DNA of 6,883 nt from Clostridiales bacterium (GTDB lineage: Bacteria; Bacillota; Clostridia; Tissierellales; Sedimentibacteraceae). Of the stretch, positions 1 through 6,883 are shown piece by piece. Below the pieces are notes generated by a model. It searched no databases. It saw only the letters and a program-made list of their open reading frames with translations, and was not told the origin of the DNA. A program made the translations under genes and the position numbers. The number at the start of each line of letters is the position of its first letter. The first letter of the stretch is position 1. The DNA is taken from contig DMJQ01000194.1 of NCBI GenBank assembly GCA_003457065.1, positions 15,683 through 22,565 on the forward strand, written 5' to 3'.

Positions 1-71
1 AGGCTGTATTTCATTTTAACAGAGCACAGCATGAACCAGCATATTGAAAATAATAAAATCATTGATTGCAT
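1..71 (-). CDS. Start of an unidentified membrane-anchored protein (partial; possibly a Mur-ligase-family protein)
   Basis: Only the first 23 codons and two further bases are visible; the gene runs off the low-coordinate edge. It starts with ATG at 69-71, seven bases after an AGGAG ribosome binding site that overlaps the TAG stop of the hydrolase upstream, and the frame stays open to the edge. Residues 4-18 are strongly hydrophobic (MILLFSICWFMLCSV), followed by basic KMK, which suggests an N-terminal membrane segment or signal anchor. The pattern of a hydrophobic start followed by a basic Lys/Tyr stretch recalls Clostridial Mur-ligase-family (MurF-like) proteins, but this is recall from very few residues and not an identification. 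The 10-bp gap to the hydrolase supports co-transcription. That a gene starts here is fairly secure; its function is not. Confidence 0.55.
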   Translation of the reverse strand, partial: MQSMILLFSICWFMLCSVKMKYS

Positions 72-75
72 TTTT

Positions 76-80
76 TCACT
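76..80 (-). promoter_or_regulatory. Ribosome binding site of the partial gene at 1-71
   Basis: On the minus strand the hydrolase stop TAG runs directly into GGAGTG, giving an AGGAG-type site seven bases before ATG. This spacing fixes the start of the downstream gene and suggests translational coupling of the two genes. Confidence 0.6.
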
Positions 81-81
81 C

Positions 82-852
82 CTATTTATTGAATTCATCT
101 TTCAAAAACATATTAATAACTGCTTTAAACTGGTCATAACAATCAATATATGAATAATGACCTGCGCCTTTCAGAGTTATTAATCCACTGTCACTTATTT
201 TTTCTTCCATCAGTTTTCCCATGTAAAGAGGTGTATCTTCATCATTCGCGCCCCATATTAACAATGTTGGAGCCTTTATGTCCGGCAGCAGCTCAGCCAG
301 ATTGTCATGAATGACCTTGACCATTGTATTCCTCATCACACCTTGCGATTCCCTATAATCGGTCGAACCGTATTTTTTATAAAACTTTTCAAGTTTTTCT
401 CTTTCGGAATTTCCGGCTGAAAAGGCGACGTAAATTTTCTTCAATAATTTAAAAGAATAAACCTTGATGTAATATTTCAGCTTTCTTTTCGGAATTAATC
501 CTGCACTGTCAATAAGTATGAGTTTTTTAACGAAGTCGTACCTGCTCGACAATATGATTGAAATTCTTCCTCCGTGAGAATGTCCGAACAGCACAATGCT
601 GTTTAATCCCAATGCATCAATGAATCTTTTTATGCACTGGGCATAGTCATACGAGTTCCATGGCTCTTTTGGCATGTCGCTTTCACCGAATCCCGGAAGA
701 TCCGGTACAATAACCCTGCATTTGTCCTTCAGTATGTTTGCTATGGGTATCATCGTCTGAATGCTTCCTCCCCATCCGTGGAGCAATAAAACAGCATCTC
801 CGGTTCCTTCATCCATGTAATTGATATTTAGCCCGTCAATATTTATACGCAT
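82..852 (-). CDS. Alpha/beta-hydrolase fold protein
   Basis: A 256-residue cytoplasmic protein of the alpha/beta-hydrolase superfamily; I see no signal peptide. From the ATG at 850-852, the oxyanion-hole motif HGWGGS is at residues 25-30, PDLPGFGESD at 50-59 matches the usual strand-4 region, the nucleophile elbow GHSHGG at 90-95 puts the nucleophile at Ser92, WGANDEDTP at 200-208 holds the likely acid Asp204, and GAGH at 229-232 supplies His232. The triad is therefore complete. A basic, helix-rich lid lies at about 120-180. Substrate cannot be deduced; esterase, lipase-like or C-C hydrolase activity are all possible. The start is uncertain: TTG at 856-858 has better spacing (8 bases) from the AGGA site, whereas ATG at 852 is 14 bases away. 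The frame is open back to a TTG at 888, but that would put the ribosome binding site inside the gene. The gene follows the hppA terminator and is probably co-transcribed with the partial gene downstream. Family assignment is firm; function is unknown. Confidence 0.92.
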   Translation of the reverse strand: MRINIDGLNINYMDEGTGDAVLLLHGWGGSIQTMIPIANILKDKCRVIVPDLPGFGESDMPKEPWNSYDYAQCIKRFIDALGLNSIVLFGHSHGGRISIILSSRYDFVKKLILIDSAGLIPKRKLKYYIKVYSFKLLKKIYVAFSAGNSEREKLEKFYKKYGSTDYRESQGVMRNTMVKVIHDNLAELLPDIKAPTLLIWGANDEDTPLYMGKLMEEKISDSGLITLKGAGHYSYIDCYDQFKAVINMFLKDEFNK

Positions 853-910
853 TATCAAGTAATCAATCCTTTCTAAAATTGACAGCAATCAACCGGCAAC
901 TGATTACTGA

Positions 911-935
911 CGGACAGCAAATAAATTGCCGTCCG
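911..935 (-). repeat. Hairpin in the leader of the hydrolase gene
   Basis: Arms 911-920 and 926-935 around a 5-base loop pair over ten positions. On the minus-strand RNA the single non-Watson-Crick pair is G-U, while on the plus strand it would be A-C, so the structure fits a minus-strand transcript. There is no T-run after it, so it is not an ordinary intrinsic terminator. It lies between the promoter-like boxes and the hydrolase start. Function unknown. Confidence 0.55.
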
Positions 936-961
936 GTTCATTTCTATCGCTTTCCATTGCC

Positions 962-1001
962 ATTATATAGTTATTATATGTCAATTACCGGAAAACTGCA
1001 A
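962..1001 (-). promoter_or_regulatory. Possible promoter region of the hydrolase gene
   Basis: Between the hppA terminator and the hydrolase there is a perfect TTGACA (979-984) and two perfect TATAAT boxes (973-978 and 962-967) on the minus strand. None gives the ideal arrangement: TTGACA is only 11 bases from the nearer usable TATAAT, while the TATAAT at 973-978 has a weak TTGCAG (996-1001) at 17 bases. A promoter is expected here because the gene follows a terminator, but the exact boxes are uncertain. Confidence 0.4.
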
Positions 1002-1002
1002 C

Positions 1003-1032
1003 AAAAAAAGACTTCTCATAAAGAGAAGTCTT
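1003..1032 (-). terminator. Intrinsic terminator of hppA
   Basis: A perfect 10-bp stem (1008-1017 with 1023-1032) with a 5-base loop is followed on the minus strand by a run of seven T (1003-1009, partly in the stem). It lies 18 bases after the hppA stop, the classic position and form of a factor-independent terminator. It separates hppA from the hydrolase gene. Confidence 0.9.
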
Positions 1033-1050
1033 AAATAATTTTATTTAAAT

Positions 1051-3075
1051 TTAAAAGAATTTTAAAAGTATTCCGCCGTATTGTGCAATCATCGGTCCGA
1101 ATACAAGTGAAACAACTGTCATAAGTTTGATTAAGATATTGATTGAAGGTCCTGATGTATCTTTGAAAGGATCTCCTACTGTATCTCCGACTACTGCAGC
1201 TTTATGAGCCACGCTTCCTTTTCCGCCGTGTGTACCGCCTTCGATATATTTCTTGGCATTATCCCAAGCACCGCCGGCATTTGACATGAATATAGCCATT
1301 AATACACCTGTCACCAAAGCACCTGCCTGTAATCCGCCAAGAGCTTCTGTTCCAAGCAATAATCCAACCACCACAGGAACAACTACCGCTAAAAGTCCAG
1401 GTACAATCATTTCTCTCAATGCTGCTCCTGTTGAGATGTCAACACATCTTCTGTAATCAGGTTTTTGTTTTCCTTCCATGATGCCAGGCATTTCCTTGAA
1501 TTGTCTTCTAACTTCTTCAATCATGGAGAAAGCTGCTTTACCTACTGCACTCATTGTAATCGCAGAGAACAGGAACGGAAGCATGCCGCCTATGAATAAA
1601 CCTGCTATAACTGTAGGTTCTGTTAAACTTATTGTTGTAATTCCAACTGACTGAGTATATGCCGCAAATAATGCCAAAGCAGTTAAAGCAGCTGATCCTA
1701 TTGCAAATCCTTTACCTATTGCAGCTGTCGTATTTCCTACGGAGTCTAATTTATCAGTGATTTCTCTTACTTCGTGAGGTAATTCACACATTTCCGCAAT
1801 ACCGCCGGCATTGTCGGATATTGGTCCGTAAGCATCAACCGCAACTGTCATACCTGTTGTAGACAACATGCCGACTGCTGCCAGTGCTATACCGTACAAT
1901 CCCTTAACAGAATCAACTCCGTTTGGCGTATAGCCTGAAATTAAATATGCACCGATTATACCGATTGCCAAAACTATTACAGGATAAGCAGTTGATTTCA
2001 TACCAACCGACAAACCGCTGATTATTGTTGTAGCAGCTCCTGTTTCTGACTGGTCAGCTATTTCTTTAACATATTTATACTCATCTGAAGTATAAACTTC
2101 TGTAATTTTTGCTATTATCAATCCTACTAATGAACCAAATACAATAGCCCAGAAAGGAAGTAAACTTTTGAGTATTGATTTACTTAAGAAGAATGAAGCA
2201 ACAATTACAATCAAAGAACTCATATATGTACCCATGTTTAAAGCTTTTTGAGGATTTGAACCTTCTTTGCCTCTTACAAACAATGTGCCGATTATTGAAG
2301 CTATAATACCTACTGTGCAAACCATCAGAGCAAATTGAACTCCCTTTCCGCCTTCGTAAGCAATAACTCCTAAAGTTATTGATGACACTATTGAACCTAC
2401 ATATGATTCAAATAAGTCTGCACCCATACCTGCAACGTCACCAACATTATCACCAACGTTATCAGCTATAACAGCAGGGTTTCTCGGGTCGTCTTCAGGT
2501 ATACCTGATTCAACTTTACCAACGAGGTCAGCTCCTACGTCGGCAGCTTTTGTATAAATACCGCCTCCCACACGTGCAAACAATGCGACTGAAGAAGCGC
2601 CAAGACTGAATCCTGTTAGAACATTAGCATCCTTAAAAATTAACCAGAATACACCTGTTCCTAAAAGGCCAAGGCCGACAACTGTCATACCCATTACCGA
2701 ACCGCCCGAGAACGCAATTCCCAGTGCTTTGTTCATGCCGGATTTCATGGCAGCATTGGTAGTTCTTACGTTTGCTTTTGTAGCAACTGTCATTCCAAAA
2801 TATCCTGCAAGAATTGAACAAGCAGCACCTGCCGCAAAAGCTAATGCTGTTGGCCAGCTGATTGCTAATCCAAGAATAAAGAACATTATGATTGCAAAAA
2901 TTCCGACTGATTTATATTCCCTTGCAAGGAATGCCATTGCACCTTCATGGATAAATGAAGAAATTTCTTTCATTCTGTCAGTACCTGGTTCTGCCTTGTC
3001 TATGCTTGCTGCTTTATAAAAAGCAAACAGCAACGCTACGACTCCCACTATGGGAGCGATGATTAAAGTACTCAT
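1051..3075 (-). CDS. hppA: Membrane-bound K+-dependent pyrophosphatase, probably Na+-pumping
   Basis: A 674-residue integral membrane pyrophosphatase that hydrolyses PPi and pumps Na+ and/or H+ out of the cytoplasm. It is full length for the family and rich in hydrophobic segments; about 16 helices are expected. The PPi/Mg site is seen in [14 protein letters not shown] (176-189), DDPRNP (195-200) and DNVGDNVGD (205-213), with the second acidic cluster around 413-421 (DAYGPISD) and a third at 631-639 (DTVGDPFKD). In [10 protein letters not shown] (447-456), Ala451 and Gly454 occupy the positions that are Lys and Thr in K+-independent enzymes, so K+-dependence is inferred. Glu223 in DLFES sits where Na+-pumping members such as the Thermotoga maritima enzyme have their gate glutamate; in plant H+ pumps it is one helical turn later. 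Na+ transport is therefore likely but unproven. ATG at 3073-3075 has GGAGG ten bases upstream. The gene seems to be its own transcription unit, between a candidate promoter and a strong terminator. Confidence 0.97.
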   Translation of the reverse strand: MSTLIIAPIVGVVALLFAFYKAASIDKAEPGTDRMKEISSFIHEGAMAFLAREYKSVGIFAIIMFFILGLAISWPTALAFAAGAACSILAGYFGMTVATKANVRTTNAAMKSGMNKALGIAFSGGSVMGMTVVGLGLLGTGVFWLIFKDANVLTGFSLGASSVALFARVGGGIYTKAADVGADLVGKVESGIPEDDPRNPAVIADNVGDNVGDVAGMGADLFESYVGSIVSSITLGVIAYEGGKGVQFALMVCTVGIIASIIGTLFVRGKEGSNPQKALNMGTYMSSLIVIVASFFLSKSILKSLLPFWAIVFGSLVGLIIAKITEVYTSDEYKYVKEIADQSETGAATTIISGLSVGMKSTAYPVIVLAIGIIGAYLISGYTPNGVDSVKGLYGIALAAVGMLSTTGMTVAVDAYGPISDNAGGIAEMCELPHEVREITDKLDSVGNTTAAIGKGFAIGSAALTALALFAAYTQSVGITTISLTEPTVIAGLFIGGMLPFLFSAITMSAVGKAAFSMIEEVRRQFKEMPGIMEGKQKPDYRRCVDISTGAALREMIVPGLLAVVVPVVVGLLLGTEALGGLQAGALVTGVLMAIFMSNAGGAWDNAKKYIEGGTHGGKGSVAHKAAVVGDTVGDPFKDTSGPSINILIKLMTVVSLVFGPMIAQYGGILLKFF

Positions 3076-3111
3076 TTATTTCTTTCCTCCGTTGTAAAAA
3101 AATATTTAATT

Positions 3112-3141
3112 GTAAGCGGACGGCCGAAGCCGGACACTTAC
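3112..3141 (-). promoter_or_regulatory. GC-rich hairpin with TTCG loop in the hppA leader
   Basis: On the minus strand 13-base arms (3129-3141 and 3112-3124) flank the tetraloop TTCG closed by C-G, the unusually stable cUUCGg form. The stem has five outer pairs, a G-U, one more pair, a 2x2 internal loop and four inner pairs. It is a GC-rich island in AT-rich surroundings. A run of seven T follows only after nine bases (3096-3102), so it could be a weak or degenerate terminator after secG, an attenuator, or an mRNA 5' stabiliser for hppA. Confidence 0.55.
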
Positions 3142-3152
3142 CACATGAAAAT

Positions 3153-3176
3153 ATATTCTAAATTCATTTAGAATAT
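3153..3176. repeat. Perfect 24-bp palindrome, operator-like, at the hppA promoter
   Basis: Two perfect 11-base arms (3153-3163 and 3166-3176) are separated by two bases. The palindrome overlaps the predicted hppA -10 box (3173-3178) and is centred about where transcription should start. The half-site core TTAGAATA occurs again directly adjacent at 3176-3183, making one inverted and two tandem copies. The position suits a repressor operator. I do not recognise the motif as a Fur, Rex or CodY site. Confidence 0.5.
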
Positions 3177-3201
3177 TAGAATACTACAATATTATTGCCA
3201 A
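3173..3201 (-). promoter_or_regulatory. Candidate promoter of hppA
   Basis: On the minus strand TTGGCA (3196-3201, five of six matches to the sigma-A -35 box) is followed after exactly 17 bases by TAATAT (3173-3178, four of six matches to the -10 box). Start of transcription would be near 3166, leaving a leader of about 90 bases that includes the TTCG-loop hairpin. Confidence 0.5.
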
Positions 3202-3215
3202 ATAATTACAAATTA

Positions 3216-3446
3216 TTACTGAATAGCTACCAAAATCAGTGAAGCGACCAAGAAAACAACTGCTGAAACGGCTGTAGCCTTTTCAAGCTTTCCTTCATAA
3301 CTTCTGCTTTTGTTCTTACCCCAGATGGATTCTGCCCCGCCTGCTATCTCACCCGACATTCCGGCTGATTTGCCTGATTGAAGCAAAATACTTGCAATAA
3401 GAAATAAACTTGCAATTATTAAAAATATTCTTACTACTGTTTCCAC
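3216..3446 (-). CDS. secG: Preprotein translocase subunit SecG
   Basis: A 76-residue membrane protein, the small third subunit of the SecYEG protein-conducting channel, which aids SecA-driven export. Two hydrophobic helices (about residues 4-22 and 57-75) flank a conserved loop with LLQSGKSAGMSGEIAGGAES at 21-40, the SecG hallmark in Firmicutes, followed by a basic GKNKSRSYEGKLEK linker. Length is typical for Gram-positive SecG. The start is GTG at 3444-3446, supported by a GGAGG site seven bases upstream and by alignment of the first helix. Placement just after eno is common in Firmicutes, where rnr and smpB usually follow; here hppA follows instead. It has its own strong promoter in the eno-secG gap, though read-through from the glycolytic operon is possible. 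Confidence 0.95.
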   Translation of the reverse strand: METVVRIFLIIASLFLIASILLQSGKSAGMSGEIAGGAESIWGKNKSRSYEGKLEKATAVSAVVFLVASLILVAIQ

Positions 3447-3453
3447 TATAACA

Positions 3454-3458
3454 CCTCC
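3454..3458 (-). promoter_or_regulatory. Ribosome binding site of secG
   Basis: A GGAGG core (AGGAGGTG on the minus strand) seven bases before GTG. It decides the non-ATG start of secG, since no ATG in frame gives a complete first membrane helix. Confidence 0.75.
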
Positions 3459-3487
3459 TGTGACAGTCTTCTATAAATAATATTTGA

Positions 3488-3516
3488 ATTATAACATTAA
3501 AAGGTTATTTAATCAA
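3488..3516 (-). promoter_or_regulatory. Sigma-A type promoter of secG
   Basis: On the minus strand TTGATT (3511-3516, four of six) lies 17 bases from a perfect TATAAT (3488-3493), which is preceded by TG one base away, an extended -10 element. Transcription would begin near 3481, about 35 bases before the secG GTG. This is the best-formed promoter in the window. Confidence 0.7.
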
Positions 3517-3533
3517 CAAAAATTTTACAATGG

Positions 3534-3599
3534 ATGAGCAATTGATACAACAGTCAAGCATTTAAAACAATTCCTGTCTGTAGCCTGTCAACTGCTCAT
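3534..3599 (-). repeat. Long imperfect inverted repeat between eno and secG
   Basis: Twelve-base arms at 3534-3545 and 3588-3599 are complementary with one mismatch (G-U in minus-strand RNA), with 42 bases between them. The block TCAACTGC of the outer arm recurs 12 bases away at 3600-3607, ending next to the eno stop. On the minus strand a short T-rich stretch follows the second arm after about 11 bases. It might act as a weak terminator or 3'-end structure for the glycolytic operon, but it is not a canonical one. Confidence 0.35.
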
Positions 3600-3610
3600 T
3601 CAACTGCCGA

Positions 3611-6459
<2,849 letters not shown>

Positions 6460-6471
6460 ACTGCGACATAC

Positions 6472-6883
6472 CTACCTTGCATAATTAATTATTTTCAAGA
6501 ATTCATCTGCCTTTAAGCTTGCTCCGCCAACTAATGCACCGTCTATGTCAGGCTGGCTCAATATTTCTTTAGCATTACCTGCTTTTACGCTTCCGCCATA
6601 TTGAATTATTACTTTTTCAGACAATTCTCTGTCATATATTTCAGAAATACACTTTCTGATAAATGAAGCCATTTCATTTACCTGTTCGTTTGTTGCATTT
6701 TTACCTGTTCCTATAGCCCAGATAGGCTCATAAGCAACTATTATTTTTACCGCATCAGATGGTTCAATGTTTTCAAAAGCTTTGACAACTTGATTCTTTA
6801 CTGTTTCCTTTTCGATTTTGCTTTCTCTTTGTTCAAGCGTTTCGCCTACACATAGTATGGGAATTATACCATACTTCAATGCC
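6472..6883 (-). CDS. tpiA: Triosephosphate isomerase, C-terminal part
   Basis: About 137 C-terminal residues of the roughly 250-residue TIM-barrel enzyme that interconverts dihydroxyacetone phosphate and glyceraldehyde 3-phosphate. The 5' part, with the catalytic Lys and His, lies beyond the high-coordinate edge; the frame is open to the last base, so the TTG at 6877-6879 is an internal Leu and not the start. Visible motifs are PILCVGETLEQRE near the edge, VAYEPIWAIGTGK, which holds the catalytic Glu (AYEP) and the mobile phosphate-gripping loop 6, YGGSVKAGNA with the phosphate-binding GGSV, and DGALVGGASLK at the C-terminus. It ends with TAG 12 bp before gpmI, and a GGTAGG site for gpmI overlaps its last codons, as expected within one operon. 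Confidence 0.97.
   Translation of the reverse strand, partial: ALKYGIIPILCVGETLEQRESKIEKETVKNQVVKAFENIEPSDAVKIIVAYEPIWAIGTGKNATNEQVNEMASFIRKCISEIYDRELSEKVIIQYGGSVKAGNAKEILSQPDIDGALVGGASLKADEFLKIINYAR

Noticed and set aside
853..888. Hydrolase start at TTG 888
   Set aside because: It would add twelve residues without family support and place the AGGA ribosome binding site inside the coding region.
1003..1032. The hppA terminator hairpin as a bidirectional terminator
   Set aside because: The T-run is strong only in the minus direction, and no plus-strand gene ends here.
2729..3019. Plus-strand open frames opposite hppA, eno and gpmI
   Set aside because: They mirror highly conserved minus-strand genes, have no recognisable domains and no convincing ribosome binding sites.

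Overview
The window looks like a stretch of a low-GC Gram-positive chromosome, most likely class Clostridia (Firmicutes). The evidence is AT-rich DNA, strong GGAGG-type ribosome binding sites, the order tpiA-gpmI-eno-secG that is common in Firmicutes, and a membrane pyrophosphatase of the K+-dependent, probably Na+-pumping class often found in anaerobes. I cannot name genus or species from the sequence. Every gene I can support lies on the minus strand, so transcription runs from high to low coordinates.

Reading in that direction, the window opens inside tpiA (triosephosphate isomerase; its N-terminal part lies outside), followed 12 bp later by gpmI (cofactor-independent phosphoglycerate mutase) and 17 bp after that by eno (enolase). 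These are consecutive or near-consecutive steps of lower glycolysis and appear to be one operon. gpmI carries an in-frame TGA at 5878-5880, where the family has tryptophan. Frame, length and active-site residues are otherwise intact. This is the most notable anomaly in the window.

After eno there is a 164-bp gap holding a long imperfect inverted repeat and a good promoter, then secG (Sec translocon subunit, GTG start). A 140-bp gap follows. It contains a candidate promoter for hppA, a perfect 24-bp palindrome over the predicted -10 box and transcription start, and a GC-rich hairpin with a TTCG loop. Next comes hppA, a 674-residue membrane-bound pyrophosphatase, closed by a clear intrinsic terminator.

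Beyond the terminator, a short spacer with promoter-like boxes and a leader hairpin precedes an alpha/beta hydrolase. Its stop codon overlaps the ribosome binding site of a further gene. Only the first 23 codons of that gene are in the window; they begin with a hydrophobic segment and faintly resemble the start of Mur-ligase-family proteins.

Functionally this is mostly core metabolism (glycolysis, PPi-driven ion pumping, protein export) plus an uncharacterised hydrolase. I see no mobile element, CRISPR array, tRNA or rRNA, and no sign of a new multi-gene system. The items worth checking are the gpmI TGA and the regulatory architecture of the hppA leader.
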